64,000 nt of DNA from Flavobacterium quisquiliarum. GTDB taxonomy: Bacteria > Bacteroidota > Bacteroidia > Flavobacteriales > Flavobacteriaceae. This document shows positions 41,170-51,136 of this stretch, one piece after another; positions within the stretch are counted from its first letter, which is position 1, and each line of letters opens with the position of its first letter. The position numbers were made by a program, and so were the translations under genes. A model generated the notes under the pieces. The model ran no database searches and had not been told where the DNA came from. It worked only from the letters and a program-made list of their open reading frames with translations. The stretch lies in the NCBI RefSeq assembly GCF_019308285.1, contig NZ_WWEM01000019.1, forward strand, positions 101,297 to 165,296, written 5' to 3'.

Positions 41170-42447
41170 ATGATTATTAAACTTAAATCAGATAATAAAT
41201 ACTTTTTAGATATTCTTTATAAAAACCCAAATACAGACCAGGGGCTTTATTTGAAGGAATTGAAAAACGGAATCGTAATTGGAAATGTAATCGCTGAAAA
41301 CGAATATCACTGTGTTTTTCTGGACGGTAAAAACAGCTATCTGCCGGAAGAAGGAAATCAAATTGATTTTCAAAGCTATTGCAGTCCGTTATTGGCATTG
41401 AACATGATGACGGAGTTTTTCAATCATTTGTATAAAGAAAATAAAGTTTTAGACGAAACAGTGATTCCATGGTTAGAGAAAAACTATGATGAAGTGGATA
41501 CAGCGAAATGTACAATAGAGGTTCCAACTTTTTTTATAGATTCCAACTGGTATAAAAACGAAAAATACCTTTTGTCAAAATACATAGACGGAATTACGCT
41601 GGTTCATAAAATAGGAAACAATTTCGAATTAAAAATCGAAGGATCTACGGTAAGAGAGGCCATGCAGAAGTTTTCGTTGGTGGCATTATTTACCCATTTT
41701 ACCAACAAATATGCGGTGTACACCTTCATTGATGATTATTTTATTCAAAAGCATATAACCATGTTTACGAATCTTACCGGTGTTCCGTACTTTGTTTTTT
41801 ATCTTTTCATAAAAAGAATTATGCGTTCTCCAGTACAGTTTGAGAAATTTAAACCGCAGTTGGAAGCCTATTTTGATAACGAAGTTCAGTTTGGATTTAC
41901 AGACACGCATCAGTCCAGAAAAGAATTTATCTGTGGTAAAATTAATTTTGATGAAGCTGTTTTAGACTTTGGCTGTGGCGAATTGCAGTATTACAAAATG
42001 CTTCATAAAAAAGGATTTACAGCGGATTATTATGCGTATGACGAAGTTGATTTTAAGCACATTGCCGATAAAATTCAGGAATCAGAAAGAACAGACAATT
42101 TAATCTGGACAGAAAATCTGGAAGAACTTAAAGGTTTTGAAGGACAAATTATTTTAAGTGAAGTGATTGAACACAATTCGGTTGAAGATGCAAAAGAGTT
42201 GTTGATCTGGATTAGAGACAATACAAATTTTACCCAATTGTTTGTTACAACGCCAGACAAGGCTTTTAATGTAAATTACGAATTGACTGAAGAATTTCGA
42301 CACGACGATCATGATTTCGAATTATCAAATGCAGCCTTTGTAACGTTTATAAATGAAATTTTTCCAAATCCGAAAACATTTCATGGAGTAGGAGATTGTG
42401 TAAAAGGAGTTTACCCAACAAGCGCTGTAATCATTCAAAAAAAGTAA
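41170..42447 (+). CDS. hen1: Hen1-like 3'-terminal RNA ribose 2'-O-methyltransferase
   Basis: 425 residues: an N-terminal Hen1-L-like domain (~1-240) and a SAM methylase domain with VLDFGCGE (264-271). The Hen1 metal motif ExxEH appears as E331-V-I-E334-H335, with further His in RHDDHDF (378, 381). Bacterial Hen1 methylates the 3'-terminal 2'-OH before ligation, so the repaired junction resists the same ribonuclease. It is 3 nt ahead of the Pnkp-type ligase gene, its usual partner. Confidence 0.85.
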   Translation: MIIKLKSDNKYFLDILYKNPNTDQGLYLKELKNGIVIGNVIAENEYHCVFLDGKNSYLPEEGNQIDFQSYCSPLLALNMMTEFFNHLYKENKVLDETVIPWLEKNYDEVDTAKCTIEVPTFFIDSNWYKNEKYLLSKYIDGITLVHKIGNNFELKIEGSTVREAMQKFSLVALFTHFTNKYAVYTFIDDYFIQKHITMFTNLTGVPYFVFYLFIKRIMRSPVQFEKFKPQLEAYFDNEVQFGFTDTHQSRKEFICGKINFDEAVLDFGCGELQYYKMLHKKGFTADYYAYDEVDFKHIADKIQESERTDNLIWTENLEELKGFEGQIILSEVIEHNSVEDAKELLIWIRDNTNFTQLFVTTPDKAFNVNYELTEEFRHDDHDFELSNAAFVTFINEIFPNPKTFHGVGDCVKGVYPTSAVIIQKK

Positions 42448-42450
42448 AAA

Positions 42451-43635
42451 ATGTTAGACTATAAAGTAAGAAACAGAATAGAGTGGTTTTGCCAAAATAA
42501 AATCAATGATTTTTCGCCAACCATTTCGCCTGCGCCAAAAAATAAAGAAAGAAATGAGATTGAAAGCATCGAAACAGCGATTCAGTATTATATGGAAAAC
42601 GGTGTTAACGAATTTGTAGTTCAAAAGAAATACATGGGTTCGTACTGCACCATTTATCTAAAAAGAAATATTGAAGAAACCTATTTCGTTTCGAGAAATG
42701 GCCACAAAATAGATCATATTGACATTGAAAAAGCGATTGATAGCCTGAAAGATTTACATGCCAAAATGCTAATTGATTTCCCTGAATTCGAAATCCTTTT
42801 GATTGCCTCTGAATTGTTGCCATGGAAAGTTTTGGGAGCCGGATTAATCGAAAAAGAATTTATAGGTTATTATGAGGCTTTGCAGACACACAATTCTTAT
42901 TTAAAAGATTCGGGATTGATTGAAAAATTAAGTAGTGTCAAAAACGATCAGGACTTTACAGCTTATGTTTCAGATAAAAAACAACTTTCCAGAAAGGAAT
43001 TTGCAGGCAGGCATAAAATGCATATTATCCGTCAGTATGATGCTTTGCAGGTATTAAAAATTCCGGATTTGAATAAACAGCAAGAGTCATTAAACGTGTT
43101 CAAAAATCAGATTGATACTTTTGGAACAGAAGGGGAAATCTGTTTTAAACCGTTTACGATTTTAAAAGAAGTAAAAATTTCGGGCGAGGAAATAGTACCA
43201 AACAGCAATCTGACTTACAAATTGATTAACGATGATCCGTTTTTGCATTTGGAAATTACAGCTTCCAATAAAGAAGAAAAGCTAAAAGAAATGTATGCTT
43301 TTTTCGAAAAACTGACGGAAGCAAACGAAGAAGGAATCATGATTAAACCGGTTCAGAACTACATTAAAGGTTTGCCACCGTGTTTTAAAGTCAGAAATAA
43401 CAATTACCTGACGATGATTTACGGAGTGAATTTCCATCAGGATTTTGATTATTATTTGGATAAAAGAAACGTAAAAAAGAAGCTGGAACAGTCTATAAAC
43501 GGCTGGGAAATCAACCAGAAAATGCTTCAGATTCCTTATAAAGATTTAGGAGAAGAAAACTATTTAATGCGTTTGCTTCTTTTGAAGAGAATCAATAATG
43601 AAGAAATAGAAAAAACATTAGATCCAAGATTGTAA
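42451..43635 (+). CDS. Pnkp-type RNA ligase (stand-alone ligase domain)
   Basis: 394 residues. Motif I is KKYMGSYCTIYLKR with the KxxGS pattern (Lys60 to Ser64) typical of Pnkp ligase domains. Motif III is LLIASELLPW, motif IV EEGIMIKP, and motif V CFKVRNNNYLTMIYG. In bacterial Pnkp this domain is fused behind kinase and phosphatase; here it is a separate protein next to Hen1. It is the second RNA ligase in the operon, so the two probably seal different ends or substrates. Confidence 0.8.
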   Translation: MLDYKVRNRIEWFCQNKINDFSPTISPAPKNKERNEIESIETAIQYYMENGVNEFVVQKKYMGSYCTIYLKRNIEETYFVSRNGHKIDHIDIEKAIDSLKDLHAKMLIDFPEFEILLIASELLPWKVLGAGLIEKEFIGYYEALQTHNSYLKDSGLIEKLSSVKNDQDFTAYVSDKKQLSRKEFAGRHKMHIIRQYDALQVLKIPDLNKQQESLNVFKNQIDTFGTEGEICFKPFTILKEVKISGEEIVPNSNLTYKLINDDPFLHLEITASNKEEKLKEMYAFFEKLTEANEEGIMIKPVQNYIKGLPPCFKVRNNNYLTMIYGVNFHQDFDYYLDKRNVKKKLEQSINGWEINQKMLQIPYKDLGEENYLMRLLLLKRINNEEIEKTLDPRL

Positions 43636-43640
43636 AATTT

Positions 43641-43725
43641 AGTCGTAAAGTCGCAAGTCAAAAGACATTGCCAATATTAACTTTGTAATCAACTTTATGA
43701 CTTTAGACTTTGGACTTTACGACTT
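43641..43725. repeat. Inverted repeat AGTCGTAAAGTC / GACTTTACGACT
   Basis: Perfect 12-bp arms about 60 bp apart with inner degenerate GACTTTAGACTTTGGACTTT copies. Non-coding and of the dispersed type; lies between the ligase and kinase genes. Confidence 0.6.
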
Positions 43726-43737
43726 AAAAAAAATAAA

Positions 43738-44637
43738 ATGAAAAAGATACCAACATTAACGATATTAGTCGGTTGTCCGGCATCAGGAAAAAGTACGTTT
43801 GCAGAATGGAAAGTGAGAACTGAAGCCAAAACCATGCGAATTAGTCGTGATGAAATCAGGTTTTCTCAATTTCAGGAAGTGATGGATCCATCGGTTGAAA
43901 ATATGATTTCGAAAATTATAAATGTGCAGACCAAAACCCTGCTTTCAAATGGATGGAATGTAATTCTGGATACTTGTAACGTTAAAGCAGAATACCTAAA
44001 ACAGCCGGTTACTGAATTTTCAGAAATGGCCAATATCGAATTCAAAATGTTTGATTTGCCATTGGAAGAACTTTTTAGCCGAAATAACAAAAGAGACCGA
44101 AAAGTGCCAAAAAAGGTAATCGAAAACATGTATTACCAATTGCAGAAAACCAAAGAAAAGTTTGATTTTAGTCCGATAAAAAAAGTAGAAAAAAACTTGG
44201 AGTATTGCGCTCAAAACCCAGATTTGCCAAAAGCGATTATTTGTGATCTTGACGGAACGCTTGCGCTAATGAACGGAAGAAATCCTTTTGATGCCAGCAA
44301 ATGTGATGAAGACGAGCTCAACAATCCGGTGGCGAATGTGTTGAAGAATTACAAAAAAATAGGATATCAAATACTTTTGGTTTCAGGAAGAGAAGACCGA
44401 TACAAAGAACCAACCTTGCGTTTCCTTAAAAAACACGAAATCGAATACGACGACCTAATCATGCGTAAAACCAAAGACAGCCGAAAAGATTCGATCATCA
44501 AAACCGAAATCTATAACGAATCGATCAAAGATAAATACTTTGTAGAATTTGTATTAGACGACAGAAATCAAGTAGTGGATACCTGGAGAAATGACTTAAA
44601 ATTGCCTTGTTTTCAAGTTTATTACGGAGATTTTTAA
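43738..44637 (+). CDS. pnkp: T4-type polynucleotide kinase-phosphatase
   Basis: 299 residues, nearly the size of T4 Pnkp. The kinase half has the P-loop GCPASGKST (12-20) and ISRDEIR; the C-terminal half is a HAD phosphatase with DLDGT (170-174), LLVSGREDR and LDDRNQVVDTWR. It removes 3'-phosphate or 2',3'-cyclic phosphate and phosphorylates 5'-OH ends, preparing cleaved RNA for ligation. The HAD phosphatase is the T4 kind, not the metallophosphoesterase of bacterial Pnkp-Hen1 systems. No operator directly precedes it. Confidence 0.88.
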   Translation: MKKIPTLTILVGCPASGKSTFAEWKVRTEAKTMRISRDEIRFSQFQEVMDPSVENMISKIINVQTKTLLSNGWNVILDTCNVKAEYLKQPVTEFSEMANIEFKMFDLPLEELFSRNNKRDRKVPKKVIENMYYQLQKTKEKFDFSPIKKVEKNLEYCAQNPDLPKAIICDLDGTLALMNGRNPFDASKCDEDELNNPVANVLKNYKKIGYQILLVSGREDRYKEPTLRFLKKHEIEYDDLIMRKTKDSRKDSIIKTEIYNESIKDKYFVEFVLDDRNQVVDTWRNDLKLPCFQVYYGDF

Positions 44638-44639
44638 TC

Positions 44640-44848
44640 TTAAGGTTTTTAACCGCAAAGTTCGCGAAGAATTTGAGGCAACGTTTGTCATTTATGACAA
44701 ATATTACGCTTAAAAAATAATTTAAGACGACAGAGAGAAAAGACTTAGAATCTTAGCCTCTCAGAACCTTAGCTACTTAAAAAAATAATAACCAACACAA
44801 AGAATAAAAAACTTTGTGTCCTAGTGCCTTAGTGGCAAAAAACAAAAA
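44640..44848. repeat. Dispersed repeat mosaic (CGCAAAG / CTTAG / CAAAG types)
   Basis: Contains TTTAACCGCAAAGTTCGCGA, TTATGACAAATATTACGC, CTTAGAATCTTAGCCTCTCAG and AACTTTGTGTCCTAGTGCC. It resembles the mosaic at 33,715-33,845 and separates the repair operon from tatD. No ORF. Confidence 0.55.
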
Positions 44849-44850
44849 AC

Positions 44851-45647
44851 ATGAATTACATAGATATCGGAATTAATTTAACCAACAAACAATTCCAAAA
44901 CGACATAGACGATGTCGTACAAGACGCGCTCGACGCCGATGTATCGCAAATGATACTCACAGGCACCAGCGTACGAAACAGCGAAGAATCTGCAAAGATT
45001 GCGAGACAGTATCCGGGCGTGTTGTACGCTACGGCAGGAATACATCCGCATGATGCGAAGAGCTTCGATGCGCAGAGTATTTCGAAACTCAAGAAATTAT
45101 TACAACTGAAACACGTAGTTTCTGTCGGCGAATGCGGACTCGATTTTGATCGTGACTTTTCGCCCCGAAACAAACAGGAAGAATGTTATAAAGCCCAATT
45201 AGAATTGGCGATCGAAGTTCAGAAACCGTTGTTTTTGCACGAAAGAAGCGCTTTTAATTCTTTTATGAATAGTACAAAGACTATTTACCGCAATTGCCAA
45301 AAGCCGTTGTGCATTGTTTTACGGGAACTTTGCAGGAAGCAAAAACCTATCTCGATAACGGATTTTATCTGGGTTTTACGGGAGCGATTTCAGATGCCAA
45401 GCGTTTCAGCCATTTAAAAGAAGTCATTCAGTACGTACCGCTCGACCGAATGATGATTGAAACCGATGCGCCGTTTATGCTTCCTAAAAATGTCCCGAAC
45501 AGTGTCTTGAAGAAATACCACGAACGTCGTTGCGAACCTGCTTTTCTGCCCTATGTTGCCGGAACCATCGCACAGTTTAAAGGAATTACTTTGGCTAAAG
45601 TTGCGGAGGAAACGAGTAGGAATTCTAAAAGCTTTTTTGGGATTTAG
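44851..45647 (+). pseudogene. tatD: TatD-family metal-dependent nuclease, frameshifted
   Basis: The first frame gives DIGINLTN, AGIHPHDAK, VGECGLDFDRDF and LFLHERSAFNSF; the rest continues in another frame from about YKDYLPQLPKAVVHCFTGT through MIETDAPFMLP to the end at 45647. One missing base near 45,268-45,275 explains this. All metal ligands would be present in the joined protein. TatD enzymes are 3'-5' exonucleases on DNA or RNA. A sequencing error is possible. The 210-nt repeat region upstream suggests that it is not part of the repair operon. Confidence 0.75.
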
Positions 45648-45657
45648 GTTTTGTTTT

Positions 45658-45684
45658 CCTAACAGGTTTTAGAAACCTGTTAGG
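45658..45684 (+). terminator. Palindromic terminator after tatD
   Basis: A 12-bp stem (CCTAACAGGTTT with its complement) of the same family as those at 58165 and 59566. Confidence 0.6.
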
Positions 45685-45878
45685 TATTTATTTGTTGGCT
45701 TTTAAATCAGGTGTTTGTACTTGGTTTGAAGGCTTTTTGTTTGTATATATTTGACAAGAAGCAAAATTTTACAACTGTACGGATTATGGAAAACCGTAAA
45801 GAAGTAATTAAAATTTATGCCACATTTGATATTTAATTCTAATTAGCATCAAATTTTATAAATAAAAATAAGACAATT

Positions 45879-48620
45879 ATGAGTAATAGAGGTTCAGAAT
45901 GGAGAAAATGGGATTTGCATTTTCATACTCCATCTTCTTATGATTATCAAGATAAGTCAATAACTAATGAAAAAATTATTGAAATATTAGAAAACAATAA
46001 TATTTCGGTAATCGCAATTACTGACCATCATTTAATTGACGTGGAAAAAATTATTGATCTTCAAAATATTGGAAAAAATAAAAATATAACTGTTTTACCC
46101 GGAATAGAATTTAGAGCTGAATTGGGAGGAAGTGAATCTATTCATTACATTGGTATTTTTTCAGAGAAACTAAATAAACAGGAATTAACAGATATATGGA
46201 TAAAATTACAATCCACATGTAAGATAACTCAAACAGATATACAAGCTATTGGTGGAGATGCCAATATTCAATGTGATTTTAAGGAAACCTCTAAACTGAT
46301 TCATGAGCTAGGAGGACTAGTTTCAGTACATGCCGGTACTAAAGCTAATACTTTTGAAAATATAACGAATTCATTACCTGATAAGATAGCTCAAAAAGTT
46401 GGTTTAGTAAAGGGATATATAGATATTTTTGAATTAGGAAAAGAAGTTGATCAAACAAGTTATAATAATATAGTATTTCCTAATTTAGGATTTAAATTAC
46501 CAATGATAATTTGTTCGGATAACCATAAGATTACGGATTATATTGTGAAACAAAATCTTTGGATAAAAGCTAATCCAACTTTTGAAGGATTAAAACAGAT
46601 ATGCTATGAGCCAGAACAAAGAGTCAAAATACAAAATGACAAACCAGATTTTAAGGAAGATAAAGTAATTATAAATAAAGTTAAATTTATCTCATCGAAT
46701 AAAGTTTTTACCGATAATGAAATTTATTTAAACCCAAATTTAAATGTTATAATAGGCGGAAAGTCTTCAGGAAAATCAATTTTTCTTTATTCTATTGCAA
46801 AGACATTATTAGTTGATGATACTATTTTAAAAAATGAAAATTTAGAAGAAAAATATAATTTAAAATCAATCGATTCTGATTTCAATTTTGAAATTACAAC
46901 TAATGCAGGAATTTCGCAAGAAATGTTTCGTAATTCAGAAGAGAATTCGATTATTCCAGATATTAAATATATTCCACAAAATTATTTGGTAAAATTAGCT
47001 GAGCCAGACATAAATAAAAAAGGAAAATCCTTAAACAAATTAGTTCGTGATTTGATTAACGAAGATCAAGATTCAAAAGAGAAGTATGATCAATTTATTA
47101 GAAATGTAAAACAAAATGATAAAGAGAGAGATGATTTACTAAATAGATATTTTGAACTTTTAGAAGAGGTAGCGAAGAGTGAATCTGAGTTGAAAACTAA
47201 GTCAAATAAAGAAGTTCTTGAGAAAAATATTAAATCTAATACTGAAAATGTAGAAAAATTAAATAAAGAATCCGGATTAAGTGACGAGCAGATTTTAAAG
47301 TATAAAGAAATTCAAAGTAAGCTTGAATTTAACACTGTACGTAAAAATAATTTTAACGATGATTTTGCTAATATTAATTCTGGTTTATCTGATTTAAAAA
47401 AGCTTTCAAATGAAATATTAGAAAAGAAGAAAGAATTTGTAGAAAAAATTAAAACAGAAAATAGCAAACAATACTATATCAATAAATTGTCATTTATTGA
47501 TGATATATATTTAAATATCTCAAAAATATTTGAAGAAATTGAAGTTCAAACTGATGAAACAGGGAAGAGAACTTTTAAAAATGAAAATCTTTTAAAAAAT
47601 AATTTGATTTCAATTAATGAGGAAAGAGGAGTTTTAACAAAAGAATTAGAGCCATACCAGCAAAATGAAAAATTGAAAAAACAGATTGAAATTTTAAATC
47701 AATCAATTATTGATGATAAAAAACTATTGGCAGATATTGCTTTATTAAATAAGGCTATATTAGATAAAAAAGCACTAATTGAAAATTGTCGAAAGGATAT
47801 ATTTAAACTATTTAAAGAAAATTTTGATGAATATAATAATATTATAAATGAACTAAAGCATAGAACTTTAGAGTTGGAGGGAGATGGTTTAAAAATAGAT
47901 GGAATAGCACAATTTAATTTCCCGAAATTTGCTAAAAACTTATATGAAGTTAGTGATGGTAGAAAAGCATCATATAATAACTATACTATTTTAAAGGAAA
48001 CTAATAAAGCTACTTCGCCAACAAATTTTAACGATATTATTGGAGAAATTGAAAAAATATTTATTGACATAATTAATGGAGATTATTTTATTTTGGCAAA
48101 GTATGGTAAAATGCAAGCCATAAAAGAATTACTTGAGGATTATTTCTTTGATTATTGGAAAATAACTTATAGAGATGATAAACTAGGAGAAATGTCTACA
48201 GGAAAAGCGAGTTTTGTGATTTTAATGCTAATAATTGGTTTAAGTAAATCTAAAGCCCCCATTTTAATTGACCAACCTGAAGATAATTTAGATAATAGAT
48301 CAATAACCCTAGATTTAGTTTCTTATTTAAAGAATAAAAAATTAGAAAGACAAATTATCATTGTTACTCATAACGCAAATATAGTTGTTAATTCAGATGC
48401 TGAAAATGTAATTATAGCAAATCAGAAGGGACAGAATGAAATTGATACTTCAAGTAAGTTTAAATTTGATTTAATAAATGGTTCAATTGAAAATACTTTT
48501 GAAAAAGTATTAAAAGAAACTGATATTTTAAAAAGTATGGGAATTAGAGAACATATTGCAGATATAGTTGAGGGAGGAAAAGAAGCATTCAAAAAAAGAG
48601 AAAAAAAATATGGATTTTAA
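45879..48620 (+). CDS. TrlF-type protein: PHP phosphoesterase plus SMC-like ATPase
   Basis: 913 residues. The N-terminal PHP domain has DLHFHTPSS (His14, His16), ITDHH (48-52) and GIEFRAE, which bind metals in this family. An ABC/SMC-like ATPase follows, with Walker A IIGGKSSGKSIF (~290), a long coiled coil (~390-680), the signature-like GEMSTGKASF and Walker B APILIDQPEDNLD (~795). This matches the TrlF family, thought to act in nucleic-acid processing or phage defence. Base composition is more A/T-rich than its neighbours. Alone or with the next gene. Confidence 0.75.
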   Translation: MSNRGSEWRKWDLHFHTPSSYDYQDKSITNEKIIEILENNNISVIAITDHHLIDVEKIIDLQNIGKNKNITVLPGIEFRAELGGSESIHYIGIFSEKLNKQELTDIWIKLQSTCKITQTDIQAIGGDANIQCDFKETSKLIHELGGLVSVHAGTKANTFENITNSLPDKIAQKVGLVKGYIDIFELGKEVDQTSYNNIVFPNLGFKLPMIICSDNHKITDYIVKQNLWIKANPTFEGLKQICYEPEQRVKIQNDKPDFKEDKVIINKVKFISSNKVFTDNEIYLNPNLNVIIGGKSSGKSIFLYSIAKTLLVDDTILKNENLEEKYNLKSIDSDFNFEITTNAGISQEMFRNSEENSIIPDIKYIPQNYLVKLAEPDINKKGKSLNKLVRDLINEDQDSKEKYDQFIRNVKQNDKERDDLLNRYFELLEEVAKSESELKTKSNKEVLEKNIKSNTENVEKLNKESGLSDEQILKYKEIQSKLEFNTVRKNNFNDDFANINSGLSDLKKLSNEILEKKKEFVEKIKTENSKQYYINKLSFIDDIYLNISKIFEEIEVQTDETGKRTFKNENLLKNNLISINEERGVLTKELEPYQQNEKLKKQIEILNQSIIDDKKLLADIALLNKAILDKKALIENCRKDIFKLFKENFDEYNNIINELKHRTLELEGDGLKIDGIAQFNFPKFAKNLYEVSDGRKASYNNYTILKETNKATSPTNFNDIIGEIEKIFIDIINGDYFILAKYGKMQAIKELLEDYFFDYWKITYRDDKLGEMSTGKASFVILMLIIGLSKSKAPILIDQPEDNLDNRSITLDLVSYLKNKKLERQIIIVTHNANIVVNSDAENVIIANQKGQNEIDTSSKFKFDLINGSIENTFEKVLKETDILKSMGIREHIADIVEGGKEAFKKREKKYGF

Positions 48621-48708
48621 TATAGTCTATATGAAATCTTATTTTTTTATGTAATTTCAGAAAGTAAATCACACAATTAAATTTCCTTACATTTGCATTA
48701 TAAACTTC

Positions 48709-49332
48709 ATGAAACATGAACTACAAAATATCATTTCAGGAAAGAGCCAAGTTAAGCATGGAGCAAATATCCAAGCAACCACCAGTTACCTTAAAAATGG
48801 CAAAGGAACAGGCTCTTTGGCTGAAAAAGGAATCGACTTCAAAAAACAAGAAAAAGCCTTAATTGAGGAATTTGCAACTGTAAATTCACTTTGGATTACG
48901 GATATTAATATTGAAAATTTTTTCTCTAGTGGAGCAGAGCAGTTAGTTTATCTTAAAGATGAACGAAAAGTTCTCAAACTAAATGATAGTATTTATTACG
49001 CATCTTGGGAAGATTACTTTAATAACCTACTTTTAAATAATTATTTCTTCCCTGATACTGCTTATGAACTTTTGGGTTTTTATAAAAATGAAAACGGTTT
49101 ATACGCAGTTGTAGAACAAAACTTTGTAATTGCCACTGAAAAAACGGAATTAATTAATGTAAAATTATTTCTAGAAAACTCAGGTTTTATTAATAAAAGA
49201 AATAATGATTACTTTCATCCAGAACTTGGAATCATTTTAGAAGATTTACATGATGAAAATGTATTGACCCAAGACGGAACTTTAAAATTTATCGACACCG
49301 TTTTCTACATCACAGAACAATTTTATTTATAA
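48709..49332 (+). CDS. Kinase-like protein (polyvalent-protein kinase type)
   Basis: 207 residues. A catalytic-loop-like LEDLHDENVL near 179-188 and a following FIDTVFYI (DFG-like position) resemble the eukaryote-like kinase domain found in phage and mobile-element polyvalent proteins; upstream SSGAEQLVYLKDERKVLKL fits the N-lobe with Lys in VLKL. The N-terminus (SQVKHGANIQATTSYLKNGKG) also occurs as a tail piece in such proteins. It may be a remnant of a larger mobile-element protein. Confidence 0.55.
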   Translation: MKHELQNIISGKSQVKHGANIQATTSYLKNGKGTGSLAEKGIDFKKQEKALIEEFATVNSLWITDINIENFFSSGAEQLVYLKDERKVLKLNDSIYYASWEDYFNNLLLNNYFFPDTAYELLGFYKNENGLYAVVEQNFVIATEKTELINVKLFLENSGFINKRNNDYFHPELGIILEDLHDENVLTQDGTLKFIDTVFYITEQFYL

Positions 49333-49783
49333 ATAAACCCAATTTTATTAAATATTTCGTTTAACGGATAACGCAGATTTGCAATCCCTTCCCACAATAA
49401 AAAAACAAAAGTCATTTCTAAAAGAAGTGGCTTTTGTTTTTTGGATTAAAATCACTTCATAACGATTATTCAGTAATACAAATTCAAGTATTTCGATTCA
49501 TAAAAACTTATACTGATACAATTAAAACTTTTACAGGATATTTTGAATTTACGTTTACTATATTTTTATATAGTTCATTTTGGAATAAAAAATGGTCTGT
49601 AGCTTGAAATATTTTCTTTTTTTGCACTGCAGACCTTTTTGTTTGTATCCTTTACAAACCCATACGCTAACCAAAAACTAGATCTTAAAACTTTTTGTTT
49701 AGACAAATCGATGGTTGTCATTCTCGTTTTTTGAGAAGACTTTTTTTAATGATATATCAACTGCTAACTTAACTTTCTTTTCA
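49333..49783. other. Gene-free stretch with repeat relic and terminator
   Basis: Contains a degenerate copy of the CGATAGCGCGG element near 49,374-49,392 and a terminator hairpin at 49401-49441 (AAAACAAAAGTC / GTGGCTTTTGTTTT arms). The remaining A/T-rich 340 nt show no ORF; they probably carry the promoter for the next gene. Confidence 0.5.
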
Positions 49784-51124
49784 ATGAAACAAAAATTATC
49801 AAACTTTTTATTTGGTCTGCTTTGTGTTGCAGGTCAAATAGTACATGCACAAGATAATGGCTGTAATATGTCATGGAGCAATCCTGCCAGAGCCATTTAC
49901 AATAGTGAAGGCACTATTTATTATGTCGTTCAATTCTCGAAATGCAGTTCATCTAGCATTTGTGGCTGGCCAAAAATTGCTCTTGAACACACTTTTCCTT
50001 TTCCGGTAAGCATCTCCTTAACGCTAAGCGGTATACAATGCGACGGTACAGCCATTAAAGGCGATTATAGTACGGCTTCTAATGAAATTAGTGCAAATAG
50101 CAGATACATCAACCAAGGCAACTGGCATACGTTCAAATCTGTTACAGAAGTTGTCAGGGTCGAAGTAAGCTACCACAAAGGCAATGATTATTACAGAATT
50201 GTTTACGACAAAGAAAAAGGCATTAACGAAACTTATATTAACAATAAAACAATTGCCGAATATAATGCTTCAAAACAGCAAAGCAGTGCTTCTGGCTCTT
50301 CTTCCAACAGTACAAAAACAACTTACAGTACAGCCAGTACCGCAAACAAACCCGCTACCAACAGCAACTCTTCTGCAGGATATTCTACCAGCAGTACGTA
50401 CAATAACAATAATAGCAACAGTAATAGTTCTAACTACAATGCCACAAACGCCATCTTAAACAACTACAACACACAAGTACAAAATAACCGTCGTAATGCT
50501 GATGCTGTTACAGACGGAATACAGCAATTAGGCAATCTCTTTATGCAAAATGCAGAACAAAAACGAGCCGAGAGAGAAGAACGTGAAGAAAGAAAAAGAA
50601 TTCAGGAAGAACAAAAACAGCGAGAAACTGCTGAACGAGAAACCAGAGAAGCTAAAGAAAATGAAGAAGTAACACAGCTTCAAATAGATGACGCAAATTA
50701 TACTTATAAAACCCAAAGTGACATGGATAAAAAATGTATTGGAAAATACATGATAAATAGAAAAACATCTGAAATCCCCAATAATGTAAACCAAGTTTAC
50801 TATATAACTTATGACAGAAATCCTGAAACTTTTAAACTTACTGTTAGAACATACACCCTAAACAAATACAGCGATAATACATGGATGTTTAAAAATGACA
50901 TGTTAAACAAAATTAAATTTACAGATGTCAGCTATACCAATTCCAATGGTTATGTAATAGGCGAAAAATATATTTTAGGTTTTTTTATTAACAAAACCGA
51001 AGTAAATAATGCGCTGAATCAAATTAAAAATGCAGATCCAACTGCCAACATTGACAATAGTTTTTTAGCTATAAATGAAACCACAACTACCCAAAAAACA
51101 GATAAAGATTTCTGGAACAATTAA
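49784..51124 (+). CDS. Secreted protein with Ser/Asn linker and charged coiled coil
   Basis: 446 residues from the ATG at 49784, which begins a signal peptide (MKQKLSNFLFGLLCVAG...HAQ); a 23-codon upstream extension is rejected. Residues ~25-150 form a Cys-containing domain (CNMSWSNPARAIYNSEGTIYYVVQFSKCSSSSICGW). They are followed by a Ser/Thr/Asn-rich linker, a strongly charged Glu/Arg coiled coil (~260-310) and a C-terminal domain. Function unknown. It forms an operon with the next gene (12-nt gap). Confidence 0.6.
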   Translation: MKQKLSNFLFGLLCVAGQIVHAQDNGCNMSWSNPARAIYNSEGTIYYVVQFSKCSSSSICGWPKIALEHTFPFPVSISLTLSGIQCDGTAIKGDYSTASNEISANSRYINQGNWHTFKSVTEVVRVEVSYHKGNDYYRIVYDKEKGINETYINNKTIAEYNASKQQSSASGSSSNSTKTTYSTASTANKPATNSNSSAGYSTSSTYNNNNSNSNSSNYNATNAILNNYNTQVQNNRRNADAVTDGIQQLGNLFMQNAEQKRAEREEREERKRIQEEQKQRETAERETREAKENEEVTQLQIDDANYTYKTQSDMDKKCIGKYMINRKTSEIPNNVNQVYYITYDRNPETFKLTVRTYTLNKYSDNTWMFKNDMLNKIKFTDVSYTNSNGYVIGEKYILGFFINKTEVNNALNQIKNADPTANIDNSFLAINETTTTQKTDKDFWNN

Positions 51125-51136
51125 ACTATAGACAAC

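Noticed and set aside
43738..44637. Bacterial Pnkp three-domain enzyme
   Set aside because: Only kinase and HAD phosphatase are present; the ligase is a separate gene and no metallophosphoesterase motif is found.
44851..45647. Programmed frameshift in tatD
   Set aside because: No slippery heptamer with a following structure is visible and TatD proteins are not known to need one; simple base loss is more likely.
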